36,676 bases of DNA, from positions 68,063 to 104,738 of the forward strand of contig JANYHI010000034.1 of the NCBI GenBank assembly GCA_025359125.1. Direction: 5' to 3'. The translations under genes were made by a program, and so were the position numbers. Within the stretch, counting starts at the first letter, position 1. Each line of letters begins with the position of its first letter. The notes under the pieces are model-generated. The model was not told the origin of the DNA. It did not search any database and worked only from the letters and a program-made list of their open reading frames with translations. The stretch is from Cytophagales bacterium. GTDB taxonomy: Bacteria; Bacteroidota; Bacteroidia; Cytophagales; Cyclobacteriaceae. Below are positions 26,101 to 35,553 of the stretch, piece after piece.

Positions 26101-28788
26101 CAAAAGGAAGTTAAGTCATTTTCAAATGAACATCGCAAATTATGTAAAGATGGCAGCTGGAAATGGGTGCAAGTGCGAGGTATGGTGGCCGCTCGCGATA
26201 AAGCCGGTAATGCTTTGCGCATGATTGGCACCTACACGGATATTTCGGTGAGAAGACAACAACAAGAAGAACTCTTTAAAAGTAAAAAATATTTAGAGTC
26301 GTTGCTCAACTCTCAGTCTAGTTATCTGATTCGTACGGATATAGATGGCAAGTATACGTTTGTCAATAATAAATTTTACGAAAAATTTAACTTTGGAAGA
26401 GGTGAGTTGATTGGCACCGATTCGTTGCAGACTATTTTGCCTCTTGATCATGACAAATGTAGAGAGACGGTGATGCAATGCTTTCAGTTCCCCGGCAAGG
26501 TGGTGCCGGTAACACTTCGTAAACCTAGAAATGATGGCGGTTTTGTTTGGACAGAATGGGAATTTGTAGCCATCCAAAATGAAAATGGTGAGCTAACAGG
26601 AATTCAAGCGGTGGGGTTAGATAGTACCGAGCGTATTATTGCCATTGAACAACTCAGAGAAAGTGAGGATCGCTTCCGTACCTTGGTGGAGGATGTTAAC
26701 GTGGGAATTTTACTGCAAGGCCCCAAGGCTGAAATGCTTTTAAATAATGAGGCGGCACTTAATTTACTTGGCGTTAGTCAAGATCAGCTTTTAGGTAGAA
26801 GTTCTTTTGATTCTGAATGGAATGTGATCCGAGAGGACGGATCTGATTTTAAAGGTGCTGATCATCCTGTGCCTATGGCCATTGCCACAAAAACTCCGGT
26901 GCGTGGATGTATCATGGGCGTTTACCGACCCAAGCAAAACGATCGTGTGTGGTTGCTGGTTGATGCGGTGCCTCGCCTCAACTCGCAAGGAGAAATCATT
27001 GATGTGATTTGCACCTTCAATAACATTACTGAATTGAAGAAGGCAGAACAAAGTTTGCGTTTTAGTCGATTTACAATTGATCATTCTTCGGATGGTATTT
27101 TTTGGATTAAGCCCGATGGATCTTTTTTTGATATTAACCCTCAGGCCCATTTATCATTGGGATACTCGTATGAAGAAATGAGAAATCTGGGAGTTCCAGA
27201 TATTGATTCTGCCTACTCAAGAGATGTATGGCCTATGCACTGGCAAAATCTGCGCGAAAAAGGATCCATTACTTTTTCTACTCGCCAGCTTAGGAAAGAT
27301 GGTGCCGAAATAGATGTAGAAGTGAATGCTAATTTTATACAGTTTGAGGGCCAAGAATTTAATTGCGCTTTTGTGCGCGATATAACCAACAGAAAATACG
27401 AAGAAGGTAAACTCCAAGAAAGCGAGGCGCGATTTAAATTAGCAGCAAGGGTAGCTCGTATTGGTGTTTACGAGTGGAATGTGATGACGAACGAAACGTT
27501 TTTTGATGAGCGCGCACGCGAGATATTTAAAATGCAAAACACATTGCCTGAGAATATTTTTCAGGAATGGTTCGAAGGCATTAACAAAGAGGATTTAATA
27601 GCTGTGCAAGATGCTATGGACAGAACTATTAAAAATGGTGTACCCCATGAATTGGTGTATGAGTGGAGATCAAACCGTGGCGAAATTCTAACGATCCATG
27701 TTAATGCCATAGCAAAGACAGATGCAAGAGGTCAAACCATTTCGGTAATGGGAGTAGCCACTGATATTACATTAGAGCAGGCAAGCGAAGCAAGATTGCG
27801 CGAATCAGAGCAGCGGTTTAGAGCCATAGCAGACACCGCTCCTGTATATATTTGGATCGCAGATGAAGATAAGATGCATACGTATTTTAGTAAAGCGTAT
27901 TTGGAATTTACAGGTAGGATGTTGCCACAAGAGTTAGGCTATGGCTGGTCTGAAAAAATCCATTCAGAAGATTTGGTGGGCGTAATAGAGAGATTTGAAT
28001 ATTATTTTGACAAACGAGAACCGTATCGGCATGAATATCGCCTGCGCGGATCAGATGGAAGCTATAGATGGGTTTTAAGTAATGGTGTACCTCGATTTTT
28101 AGCCGATGGTACTTTTATAGGCTACATCGGTTCAGGCATCGATATCTCGCATCAAAAAATAATTGAGCAACAGCTAATCAGGAGCAACCGCGAAAAAGAT
28201 TTGCTCATCAAAGAAATTCATCATCGGGTTAAAAATAATTTACAACTAGTTTCTTCTGTTATCTACATACGGATGATGAAGATGGAAGAAGGAAAGACAA
28301 AAGAGTTTTTAGAAGATACACGCAAAAAAATAAAAGCAATTGCGCTGATTCATGAAAGTGTACTACAAACAGACTATTTAAACCAGATTGATTTACATAG
28401 CTACGTCAACAAGTTAATTGTAGACTTGAAAGTCGCCAATTCATTAAATCATTCCAATATAAAGGTCATTAGCCAGATAGATTCAATCATGGTTAACTTA
28501 GATGTGGCAGTAAATTGTAGTCTTATTGTAAATGAACTTTTCACTAATTCTATAAAGCATGCTTTTGGTCCAGATCAGGCAGGGGAAATAATAATCACCA
28601 TAAAACGAGTAGCCAATCAAATAGAATTAAAAATGAGCGATACTGGCCCTGGTATGCCAGCTGGAATAATGCCAGGTCAAACCAGTTTTGGCATGCAGCT
28701 ATTAGATGTTTTTTTCAAGCAATTAGATGCCAAGGTGACGATTAAAAATAAAAATGGAACCGTTTACTCAATACTGTTTAATAACTGA
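23122..28788 (+). CDS. Giant multi-PAS sensor histidine kinase, HisKA_2 type (C-terminal part)
   Basis: An 1888-residue frame; its nominal TTG start is out of context and the true protein begins at 22158, giving about 2209 residues in all. It holds about 13 more PAS domains, many with PAS-associated C-terminal (PAC) tails such as DITDRKKAE, DITERRRLE and DITERKLAE. The last 200 residues are a HisKA_2 dimerisation domain with EIHHRVKNNLQ (phospho-accepting His just before Arg, about residue 1701) and a HATPase with N-box VNELFTNS (about 1803) and G-box SDTGPGMP. No membrane segment is visible, so it senses cytoplasmic signals. It is followed by a receiver-containing kinase and a response regulator, which are plausible partners. 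Confidence 0.88.
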   Translation: MRRGLFYQTKKYDGCSLQGEATIDKKGKRKIFGTILDITNRKLQEIKNREIESSLEKAQRIASIGSWEVIGDDERSYWSDEFYRIHGLTPQSVQPSAKLRLSLTHPEDQAGMKAALATAIKTGNPYSIEKRIVKPDGEIRWVLSQGEATVDLLTGKRKVSGTLLDITDRKKAEAEQKIIKTRLKQTLLFSRIGTVELNTQTGMLQLHDEMYRLLEVENAPAIVPLSDFISKYILPEYLPVIEQAILKGTTLASSAESNVFVEFKMRTAKGNILCIEAQGTFKSDGTAMGILQDITHRKKAEQESKEKSLQIERMLNGITDGFFTVDNDLNFILVNPVFARQAQFQPQQMIGKNMLELYPSMRGRSLETHYRKAIEKQQSFTMEHRNPQNPSQIFQIHLYPSPEGLLVYYKDISIAKQAEDALAASELKNRLIIQNSGEGILMSSIDGDIFSANPMACKLLQRTEMEICEGGRSLVVDATDPNLLSILKERAEKGFYRGELRMKRKDGSTFISEINSTVFVTPSGDLNTTLIFRDITERRRLEQENERLANVASRTSNLVLFTDVEGKISWVNEGFSIVTEYTREEVIGKKPGDFLQGSETNPATVKLMSNKLKARQGFKTEVLNYTKSGKPYWLDIEVIPIHDKAGKLVEYMAIESDITLLKNAVYEMQRSEQTLHAFMDHAPMVAFAKDLQGRYTFYNQTYRNLMVGKELKSGHTDYDLFDKDFADLCLVRDQFVIDNDQAIQFEHRVQNQVFLEYKFPLKDAYNKIFAVGGISLNITEKLEAQRLVAESEERLRNLINNLPNGIIFRYLTDEQGGIHSFPFITSGSKNVLGYEPHEIMQNPMLAFEQVDPEMIPAMMEVAKSSQQNLTTFEFEYSITTPQGELKWVHTRSNPKLLPTGYTEWEGITLDITERKLAEEKLRINEERWEFAIEGTNDGVWDVDLKANTILLTYRCKEMLGYAEEEIGNNMDAWTKLIHPDDLPLLIKARNTVIQKEVKSFSNEHRKLCKDGSWKWVQVRGMVAARDKAGNALRMIGTYTDISVRRQQQEELFKSKKYLESLLNSQSSYLIRTDIDGKYTFVNNKFYEKFNFGRGELIGTDSLQTILPLDHDKCRETVMQCFQFPGKVVPVTLRKPRNDGGFVWTEWEFVAIQNENGELTGIQAVGLDSTERIIAIEQLRESEDRFRTLVEDVNVGILLQGPKAEMLLNNEAALNLLGVSQDQLLGRSSFDSEWNVIREDGSDFKGADHPVPMAIATKTPVRGCIMGVYRPKQNDRVWLLVDAVPRLNSQGEIIDVICTFNNITELKKAEQSLRFSRFTIDHSSDGIFWIKPDGSFFDINPQAHLSLGYSYEEMRNLGVPDIDSAYSRDVWPMHWQNLREKGSITFSTRQLRKDGAEIDVEVNANFIQFEGQEFNCAFVRDITNRKYEEGKLQESEARFKLAARVARIGVYEWNVMTNETFFDERAREIFKMQNTLPENIFQEWFEGINKEDLIAVQDAMDRTIKNGVPHELVYEWRSNRGEILTIHVNAIAKTDARGQTISVMGVATDITLEQASEARLRESEQRFRAIADTAPVYIWIADEDKMHTYFSKAYLEFTGRMLPQELGYGWSEKIHSEDLVGVIERFEYYFDKREPYRHEYRLRGSDGSYRWVLSNGVPRFLADGTFIGYIGSGIDISHQKIIEQQLIRSNREKDLLIKEIHHRVKNNLQLVSSVIYIRMMKMEEGKTKEFLEDTRKKIKAIALIHESVLQTDYLNQIDLHSYVNKLIVDLKVANSLNHSNIKVISQIDSIMVNLDVAVNCSLIVNELFTNSIKHAFGPDQAGEIIITIKRVANQIELKMSDTGPGMPAGIMPGQTSFGMQLLDVFFKQLDAKVTIKNKNGTVYSILFNN
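23172..23172 (+). other. Site of one-base frameshift in the giant kinase
   Basis: The A at 23172 sits between the codons for Ser (TCT 23169-23171) and Gln (CAA 23173-23175) when the frame is corrected. Without it the sequence is WVLSQGEAT, as in the neighbouring duplicate domain. There is no homopolymer run at the site, so a slippage signal is not apparent. Confidence 0.7.
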
Positions 28789-28818
28789 GTAAAAGTTTTA
28801 TTGAAATGTGATAATAGG

Positions 28819-28850
28819 TTGAAGGTTAGTTTCTCATTTGCGTATATTGA
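28819..28850 (+). promoter_or_regulatory. Possible Bacteroidota-type promoter
   Basis: TTG at 28819-28821 and TATATTGA at 28843-28850 are 21 bases apart and 23 bases ahead of the next start codon. They resemble the phylum's -33 TTG and -7 TAnnTTTG elements with one mismatch. A weak call from one sequence; the downstream gene could instead be read through from the giant kinase. Confidence 0.25.
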
Positions 28851-28872
28851 TTTTACTTAAAAGCCACTGCCT

Positions 28873-30297
28873 ATGAGTAGTTCTTCGTCTACTATTTTAA
28901 TCGTTGAAGATTCCTTCATTGTAGCACTGCATTTAAAAGCCACTCTTGAAAGCGAGGGATATCAAGTGTTAGGAAGTTGCAATTCTGCCGAAGAGGCGCT
29001 TTTAATCATACCACAAAAAAAGCCACATTTGGTTTTGATGGACATCATGCTAAATGGAATAATGGATGGGGTAGAGGCTGCCGCCATTATTAATAAAAAA
29101 TATAAAACTCCTGTTATTTATATTTCCGCTCTTAGCGATAAAGATACCATACAGCGTGCAAAACTCACGCAGCCCTATGGTTTTTTAACCAAACCATTTG
29201 AAGATCGGGAGATTTTCACCGTGATTGAAATGGCACTCTACAAGCATAGCATAGAATCGAAGCTGAGCCAAAGCGAAGAGCGTTATTTTTCTACCGTTAA
29301 CTCGATTAGTGATGCTGTTATTACAGTCAATACCGAGTATCGAATATCGTATATGAATCCAAGTGCTCAAGCTATGACTGGTTGGCCTTTGGCAGAAGCC
29401 ATGGATAGACCCCTTGCAGAGGTAATGTTATTGTACAATGAGGAGACAAGTGAACAAGGCGTTAACCCTGCACAATGTATTATTGGTATAGGAGCAACTA
29501 ATCGAATGCCAGAGAATTTGGTGTTAATAAGTAAGCATAGAAAGGAAATTCCTATTGGAGAAAGCAGTTTGAGCCCTATGTTAGATGAAGACGGAAATTC
29601 CATTGGTTTAATCATCGTGTTTAAAGATATGTTTGATAAGAGGCAACATGAACGTTTGCAAAAAGAAGTAGAATTGAAAAGAACAGCAGCATTAATTGAA
29701 GGGCAAGAAAAGGAGCGAGCCCGAATTGCAAAAGATTTACACGATGGGTTAGGCCAGATGCTTAACGCAATAAAAATGAATGCGGAGTTGGTAGTTATTA
29801 ATACCGATCATGCCAATAATCTTTCCAAACTGATGGACGAAGCCATTCAAGAATCTGTTCGTATTTCTGAAAATTTAATGCCAGCTAAATTCAGAGATTT
29901 TGATTTATCTACTTGCATTCGTTCGCTCTGCGATCAAATTTCAGATTCCACTCATTTCACTATTTCTTACGCCAGCCATCGTGCGCCCAAAGCAATTGGT
30001 CAACTACATAAAGTAAATTTTTTTAGAATAGCACAAGAGGCACTTACTAACGCAATTAAGCATTCCGATGCAAAAAAAATTACAGTACAATTAAATGATG
30101 AGAATAATATGCTCAGGTTAAGTATAGAAGATGATGGAATGGGAATCCCGTATAGCAAGATTTCTAAAAGGCAAAATGGTCTTATCAACATGAAGGAGCG
30201 AGCCGAAATAATGGGAGGTAAATTAATTTTAGAAACTGATCCGCAGCGCGGTACACACGTATTGGTGGAAGTTCCTACTCAAAATTTAACGATATGA
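28873..30297 (+). CDS. Hybrid protein: receiver - PAS - HisKA_3 histidine kinase
   Basis: A 474-residue cytoplasmic signalling protein with an unusual domain order. The N-terminal receiver (7-122) has acidic pocket VEDS, phospho-acceptor Asp57 in LVLMDIML and the conserved Lys107 in LTKPFE. A PAS domain follows (about 135-255). The kinase core is of the HisKA_3 (NarX/DegS) type: RIAKDLHDGLGQ with phospho-acceptor His290, then an N-box 'RIAQEALTNAIKHS' and a G-box 'EDDGMGIP'. Its stop overlaps the start of the NarL-type regulator by 4 bases (ATGA), a strong sign they form a pair. The receiver may take phosphate from the giant kinase upstream (inferred). Confidence 0.92.
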   Translation: MSSSSSTILIVEDSFIVALHLKATLESEGYQVLGSCNSAEEALLIIPQKKPHLVLMDIMLNGIMDGVEAAAIINKKYKTPVIYISALSDKDTIQRAKLTQPYGFLTKPFEDREIFTVIEMALYKHSIESKLSQSEERYFSTVNSISDAVITVNTEYRISYMNPSAQAMTGWPLAEAMDRPLAEVMLLYNEETSEQGVNPAQCIIGIGATNRMPENLVLISKHRKEIPIGESSLSPMLDEDGNSIGLIIVFKDMFDKRQHERLQKEVELKRTAALIEGQEKERARIAKDLHDGLGQMLNAIKMNAELVVINTDHANNLSKLMDEAIQESVRISENLMPAKFRDFDLSTCIRSLCDQISDSTHFTISYASHRAPKAIGQLHKVNFFRIAQEALTNAIKHSDAKKITVQLNDENNMLRLSIEDDGMGIPYSKISKRQNGLINMKERAEIMGGKLILETDPQRGTHVLVEVPTQNLTI

Positions 30298-30941
30298 GTA
30301 AATCAAAAATATTAATTGCAGACGATCATGCAATGATTAGGAATGGAGTAAAAGCACTGTTGGCATCGCAAAAAGATTTTAAAGTTGTGGGTGAAGCTGC
30401 TAGTGGTGCAGAAGCCGTTGAGCAATATGTAGCCTTAAATCCTGACCTTTTAATTCTTGATATTTCAATGCCAGATATGAATGGCATGGAAGTAACCGAA
30501 AAAATATTGCAGCACGACCCCAAGGCTCGCATTATTATTCTATCTATGTACGATGATGAAGACTACATTAGCAAATGCATGGAAATTGGCGTGATGGGCT
30601 ATGTAGTAAAAAATGAAACAGGCGCAGAATTAACCCAAGCAGTTACTAGTGTGTTAAACGGACAAACTTATTTTAGTAACCAAGTGCAGAAAGTAATATT
30701 TAAGCGTTATTCAACCAACATTGGTAAGAAAAAGACCAAAGAAATTGACATTAATCTTACGAATCGGGAAGTAGAAATTGTGAAACTTATTTCTGAGGGG
30801 ATGACGAGCAAACAAATGGCCGATAAACTATTCATCAGTTCCAGAACCGTAGAAACCCATCGCGCAAATCTTATTAAAAAATGTAATGTTAGAAATGCGA
30901 TAGAACTCGTAAAGAAGGTAGAGAAACTGGGATTAATTTAA
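30294..30941 (+). CDS. NarL/FixJ (LuxR-type) response regulator
   Basis: A 215-residue DNA-binding response regulator. The receiver (4-120) has pocket ADDH, phospho-acceptor Asp56 in LLILDISMP and Lys in YVVKNETG. The C-terminal LuxR/GerE helix-turn-helix (about 148-212) carries LTNREVEIVKLISEGMTSKQ and SSRTVETHRANLIKK. It would bind DNA as a dimer when phosphorylated. The ATGA overlap with the preceding HisKA_3 kinase makes that protein the obvious kinase. Targets are unknown. A hairpin with T-tract follows the gene. Confidence 0.94.
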   Translation: MSKSKILIADDHAMIRNGVKALLASQKDFKVVGEAASGAEAVEQYVALNPDLLILDISMPDMNGMEVTEKILQHDPKARIIILSMYDDEDYISKCMEIGVMGYVVKNETGAELTQAVTSVLNGQTYFSNQVQKVIFKRYSTNIGKKKTKEIDINLTNREVEIVKLISEGMTSKQMADKLFISSRTVETHRANLIKKCNVRNAIELVKKVEKLGLI

Positions 30942-30967
30942 TCTGCACATAAGTATAGTATGCGTTT

Positions 30968-31009
30968 ACACACAGATGAATTTTTTTTAATTTCTCTCTG
31001 TGTGTTTTT
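30968..31009 (+). terminator. Terminator-like hairpin after the response regulator
   Basis: ACACACAGA (30968-30976) pairs perfectly with TCTGTGTGT (30997-31005) with a 20-base T-rich loop; TTTT follows. Nine base pairs and a short T-tract make it a plausible intrinsic terminator, 26 bases after the stop codon. The loop is larger than usual. Confidence 0.65.
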
Positions 31010-31176
31010 AAAAAAAACTATTGCGTAATAATACGTAGCTGTCAAGTACAACTACTAATTTTAAAATCAATGAAAACAAGTATTGAGTTGGCTTCTTAAA
31101 GTGATTACTTTTACTTCAGAATTATATCGGTTGATTTTTTTTATAAGGAACCTGTGCGAATGTTTGAATACTGTCA

Positions 31177-32286
31177 ATGAAGCAACTATATCAGTCATCT
31201 TTTCAGTATTCTTTTGAGTTAGTTGTACGCACCTCGCTAGATGGAAAAGTTCTTTACGCTAACAAGCTTTTTTTAGATACGCTTGCAATTACCGATTATC
31301 TCAAATTTAATAATTCGTTACTTCAAGATGTTTTTGTGGTAAAACAACAGTTTGGTATTTTTTGCGATCACCTACAGAAAGAAGGTCAAATTTTTTCACA
31401 GTCGGTTCAATTGGTAAGATCGGATGGAAATATTATTGAGGGATTAGTGAATGCTAACTTAGATAAAAGTGATGAAGGGAATGAAGTTTACAATTGGTTT
31501 ATTTTGGATATCACCCTTCAAAAGAAAACAGAGGATATTCTAAAACAACGCAATGATGAACTTGCAAAGATTAACCAGCAAATGGAAAAATTTCTGTACA
31601 GTACATCACATGATCTACGCTCGCCTATTACTACTATTCTGGGGTTGATTAATCTGATGAGATTGGAGACTAAAGATGTAATGCAAAGTGATTACTTATC
31701 AAAGATTGAAAGCAGTACCAATAAACTAGATAAAGTTATTCGCGATATTAATAGTTTTTCGAAAGCATCTTATCAGCGATTGGCTAGCGAAAAAATTGAA
31801 TTTGAGCCAATAGCCTGGCGCATTATTAATCGATATCATTCAAATCCTTCTGCTAGAAATATTAATGTGCAGGTAGCCGTGAAGGGAGGATTTCCTTTTT
31901 ACACAGATCCAGAACTTTTGGAGATTATACTTGAAAATATTATTCGTAATTCCTTTTATTTCTACGACCCCAATAAATCGCACTGCTTTATAAAAGTAAT
32001 AGCCCATTGCACTATGTCAGAAATTCAAGTTGAGTGCATTGATAATGGGCTTGGAATAGGTAAGCAGCATTTGGAATTAATTTTTAATATGTTTTACAAA
32101 GCCTCTCACCTTGCCAAAGGTGCCGGGCTTGGATTATATATAGCGAAGGAAACCCTTGCCAGAATAAAGGGCAGTATTTCAGTAGAGTCTGAGATTGGTT
32201 TCGGGTCAGTTTTTAAAATTATTATTCCCAACGATCACAAGGGTAAACTAATTGGGAATAAGCTCCAATTGGTTAATCATAATTAG
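31177..32286 (+). CDS. PAS-HisKA sensor histidine kinase
   Basis: A 369-residue cytoplasmic kinase. Residues 8-120 form one PAS domain (starting FELVVRTSLDGKVLYANK), a coiled segment (118-138) leads to a HisKA domain with SHDLRSPITTILG (His145), and the HATPase has N-box 'LENIIRNSFYF', G1 'CIDNGLGIG' and G2 'GAGLGLYIAKETL'. It has its own spacer on both sides and no adjacent regulator, so it is an orphan kinase or works with the nearby receiver proteins. The N-box reads NIIRNS, somewhat divergent but functional-looking. No signal peptide or membrane helix. Confidence 0.92.
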   Translation: MKQLYQSSFQYSFELVVRTSLDGKVLYANKLFLDTLAITDYLKFNNSLLQDVFVVKQQFGIFCDHLQKEGQIFSQSVQLVRSDGNIIEGLVNANLDKSDEGNEVYNWFILDITLQKKTEDILKQRNDELAKINQQMEKFLYSTSHDLRSPITTILGLINLMRLETKDVMQSDYLSKIESSTNKLDKVIRDINSFSKASYQRLASEKIEFEPIAWRIINRYHSNPSARNINVQVAVKGGFPFYTDPELLEIILENIIRNSFYFYDPNKSHCFIKVIAHCTMSEIQVECIDNGLGIGKQHLELIFNMFYKASHLAKGAGLGLYIAKETLARIKGSISVESEIGFGSVFKIIIPNDHKGKLIGNKLQLVNHN

Positions 32287-32499
32287 CTTCAAAAGATATT
32301 CTTGTGGTATTTAAGTTGTTTACCCTTAGTAGGCAAAACGAATTTATTTTTATTTACTCAGTTGGCTAAGTATTTATACGTATTAGCACTTCCGTAAAAG
32401 AATGTAATATAAAATACAATAAACTTCTGATTTCATTGTGTGCACCCTGAACATACATTTACACATCAGTAAGTGAAGGCGAGATAAAAAAATTCCTGT

Positions 32500-33039
32500 A
32501 TGAAAACCGAAATAATTGCTTTAGAGATTGAAGTAAGACAGTATAAGTTAGAAGACAATCAATTCGTTTTTAATGATACTATGTTGCATGCGTTGCAATC
32601 AGGCTTAAGTGCTATTTATGCAGAAGTATTTATTTGGTCTTTTAACAGACACTTAATCGTTTTAGCTGTAGGCGATCAGCCTCAATTTTTATTGCAAGCA
32701 TTTAATCATCATAATCAACATTACAAAAAAATAAAAATACTAAATCATGATAAGGCTTTACTCGCAGTTAGTAACGTAGTCAATGGTAAGAGCTGGGCAG
32801 AGTGCAACCAGCTTGATAAACTAAATTCAATCCAATATGGTATTAAACTGTCTGGTGAGTTAGAAAGTTTAGGATCTATATTGTCTCCAATTGTTATGGA
32901 GTGTGTAACCAATCTGGCCAACCATTCTGTTGTTATCGGTTCGCGCAATTCTTGGTCAGTTGGAAAAAGTGAGGAGAGAAAAGCTGACAAAGTATCAATC
33001 GGGTTAAAAGATTCTTTTTATCGGTTTTGCATCAATTAG
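32500..33039 (+). CDS. Unrecognised 179-aa soluble protein upstream of the chemoreceptor
   Basis: I do not recognise this gene. It is a soluble protein, 179 residues, with alternating hydrophobic strands and helices: 'TEIIALEIEVRQYKL', 'AEVFIWSFNRHLIVLAVGD', a His/Asn-rich 'NHHNQHYKKIKIL' and a C-terminal 'VSIGLKDSFYRFCIN'. No membrane segment, signal or known motif is seen. The ATG at 32500 gives the longest frame. It lies 32 bases before the chemoreceptor gene on the same strand, so it may be co-transcribed and belong to the chemotaxis system. It could be a diverged sensor or accessory domain; I cannot say which. Confidence 0.6.
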   Translation: MKTEIIALEIEVRQYKLEDNQFVFNDTMLHALQSGLSAIYAEVFIWSFNRHLIVLAVGDQPQFLLQAFNHHNQHYKKIKILNHDKALLAVSNVVNGKSWAECNQLDKLNSIQYGIKLSGELESLGSILSPIVMECVTNLANHSVVIGSRNSWSVGKSEERKADKVSIGLKDSFYRFCIN

Positions 33040-33071
33040 TTAATCGCGCAAAGAATCAAAAAATGTAAGGT

Positions 33072-35546
33072 ATGGCGGTAATAAGAAATTCAAAGAAAGT
33101 TAAAAGCTTACCCCTAAGAGAAGACAATCTATTACAATCACAAGAAATCAGAAAAATAAAAACTGATATCCCCAATCAAACCAAAATAAATATGAAGAAT
33201 TTATATCACGAAAAAGGAAGTAGCAATGGTGGAGCCATTGAACCAACTAACGGAGTGGAGTCAGTATTAGTAGCTGATCTTCAAAGGCGCTTGCTGGATA
33301 CCGAAAAGGAGCAGCAACGTGCCATAGAACAGATGAAGGCTCAAGAAGAAGAGTTGCGTCAAAATATGGAAGAGATGACGGCCACACAAGAAGAGATGAA
33401 CCGCAAGCAGCTAGAGATGGAGGCGCAGATGAATGCCATCAACACCACTTCTGCTTATATAGAGTTTACGACAGAAGGACAAATTATAACAGCTAATGAT
33501 TTGTTTTTAAAAACAACCAAATACACCATCAAAGAAATTGAAGGTAAGCATCATCGAATATTCTGCGATACTACTTATGCCAGTTCAAAAGAGTATGAAA
33601 GATTTTGGGAAAGCTTGAGAGCTGGTAAGCCACAGATTGGTGAATTTAAAAGATTTGCTAAAGACGGATCTGAAGTATGGTTAAATGCAAACTACACGCC
33701 TGTTTACGATAAAGCAGGAAAAGTGCAAAAGGTAATTAAGCTTGCTACTGATATATCAGAAACAAAGCTGCAGGCTGCAGATTTTAGAGGACAATTAGAA
33801 GCGATCTCAAAATCACAAGCTGTGATTGAGTTTAACATGGATGGAACTATTATTGTTGCCAACGATAATTTTTTGAATGTGGTGGGCTATTCTCTAAATG
33901 AAGTGAAGGGACAACACCACAGTATGTTTGTTGAGACTGCCTACGGTAGGTCAAATGAATATAAAGAGTTCTGGGCAAAATTAAACCGCGGCCAATTTAT
34001 ATCTGAAGAATTTAAGCGCATTGGTAAAGGTGGTAAAGAGGTTTGGATTCAAGCTTCGTACAATCCAATTATGGATTTGAATGGTAAGCCATTTAAGGTT
34101 GTTAAATATGCTATCGATGTAACAGAGCAAAAAATTAAGAACTCCGATTATGAAGGTCAATTAAAAGCCATTGGCCAATCTAATGCAGTAATTGAATTTA
34201 ATATGGACGGTACTATTATCACAGCCAACGATAATTTCCTTAAAACACTTGGCTATTCTTCACTCAGCGAGATCAAAGGAAAGCATCATCGCACATTCGT
34301 TTCATCTGAAGATGCACGTAGTGCCGAGTACAGAAATTTCTGGGATACTTTAAATAGGGGAGAGTTTTTTGTAGGCACCTACACACGTATCAATAAGAGA
34401 GGTGAAGAAGTTTATATTCAAGCATCTTACAATCCTATTAAAGATTTAAATGGCAAGCCATACAAAGTAGTTAAGTATGCATTAGACATGACTGAGGTGA
34501 TCAAGGTTATCAAGGCCATGGCTAAAGGAGATTTAAGTATGCGTTGCGATCAATCGGTTGACAATAACGGATTGACTGCAGAAGTAAATAAAACACTGGA
34601 AAATTTGAATACGGTATTAAGCAACATCAGCCAAGCTTCTGATGTAGTGGCAAAGTCATCCGACCTTTTACAAAAAAGAACGGATGATATGAAGCGAAAC
34701 ACTACTGAGGTAGCGACTGCAATCTCTCAAATGGCGAAGGGTGCACAAGACCAGGCGGCTCGCACTGACGAGTCTTCTAAATTGATTGGCCATGTAATGA
34801 CATCTTCTAACGACATGGAGAAGAAAGCTAATCTGATTAACAAAGCAGCCGAACGTGGATTAGAAAGTTCTAATCAGGGTATGAGAACGGTGAAAGTTTT
34901 GGTAAATAACATGACTGGTATTAAAGATTCTGCCGGACAAACTGCCCAATCAATAGGCGTGCTTACCAAGCGCACCGAAGAAATTGGTCGTACACTAAAT
35001 GTTATCACCGACATTGCCAGCCAAACAAATTTATTAGCACTTAATGCTGCCATAGAAGCTGCGCGTGCGGGCGATGCAGGCCGAGGCTTTGCAGTAGTGG
35101 CAGAAGAGATTCGCAAGCTGGCAGAAGATTCTCGCAAGTCTGCCGTAGAGATTGAAAAAATAATTGGTGACGTACAGAAAGACACACAAGCAGCGGGCAA
35201 GGCAATAGAGATGATGGAATCAAGTGTGAAGGAAGGAAATAAATCTAGCGTAGAAGCAGAAATTATCTTTCAAGAGATTGCCAAGACAAGCGAAGAAACA
35301 TTTGGTGCCAGCAAAGAAATTCAAACAGCTACCAGTGCACAAAAAGATTCGATTGGTTCAGTAGTAAAAAATATTGAACAGATTGTTGTGGTTTCGGAAG
35401 AGACCGCGGCCGGCACGCAGCAAGTGGCCAGCTCAAGCCAGCAAATGAGTACAGGTATGATTGAAGTAGCAAAGGCAGGAGATGAACTTTCTGCGGTAGC
35501 GGCCGAACTGCAAGCGGGTATTCAACAATTTAAGTTGAAGAAATAG
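33072..35546 (+). CDS. Soluble chemoreceptor with three PAS domains (BdlA-like)
   Basis: An 824-residue methyl-accepting chemotaxis protein without membrane segments. A basic N-terminal tail is followed by a coiled coil (about 68-122), then three very similar PAS domains (122-232, 242-355, 364-475), each with 'KHH' or 'QHH' and 'FW..L' blocks and ending in 'DIS/DVT/DMT'. A HAMP-like '[11 protein letters not shown]' (483-493) leads to the signalling region (515-824) with the conserved hairpin tip [21 protein letters not shown] (647-667) that binds CheW and CheA. ATG 33192 is an alternative start, with a better AT-rich context. The architecture resembles BdlA and other cytoplasmic redox-sensing receptors; the ligand (heme, FAD) is not visible. 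Confidence 0.93.
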   Translation: MAVIRNSKKVKSLPLREDNLLQSQEIRKIKTDIPNQTKINMKNLYHEKGSSNGGAIEPTNGVESVLVADLQRRLLDTEKEQQRAIEQMKAQEEELRQNMEEMTATQEEMNRKQLEMEAQMNAINTTSAYIEFTTEGQIITANDLFLKTTKYTIKEIEGKHHRIFCDTTYASSKEYERFWESLRAGKPQIGEFKRFAKDGSEVWLNANYTPVYDKAGKVQKVIKLATDISETKLQAADFRGQLEAISKSQAVIEFNMDGTIIVANDNFLNVVGYSLNEVKGQHHSMFVETAYGRSNEYKEFWAKLNRGQFISEEFKRIGKGGKEVWIQASYNPIMDLNGKPFKVVKYAIDVTEQKIKNSDYEGQLKAIGQSNAVIEFNMDGTIITANDNFLKTLGYSSLSEIKGKHHRTFVSSEDARSAEYRNFWDTLNRGEFFVGTYTRINKRGEEVYIQASYNPIKDLNGKPYKVVKYALDMTEVIKVIKAMAKGDLSMRCDQSVDNNGLTAEVNKTLENLNTVLSNISQASDVVAKSSDLLQKRTDDMKRNTTEVATAISQMAKGAQDQAARTDESSKLIGHVMTSSNDMEKKANLINKAAERGLESSNQGMRTVKVLVNNMTGIKDSAGQTAQSIGVLTKRTEEIGRTLNVITDIASQTNLLALNAAIEAARAGDAGRGFAVVAEEIRKLAEDSRKSAVEIEKIIGDVQKDTQAAGKAIEMMESSVKEGNKSSVEAEIIFQEIAKTSEETFGASKEIQTATSAQKDSIGSVVKNIEQIVVVSEETAAGTQQVASSSQQMSTGMIEVAKAGDELSAVAAELQAGIQQFKLKK

Positions 35547-35553
35547 TAGAATA

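Noticed and set aside
33430-34500. Three similar blocks as possible misassembly
   Set aside because: They are PAS domains with distinct DNA sequence and codon changes; normal tandem domain duplication.
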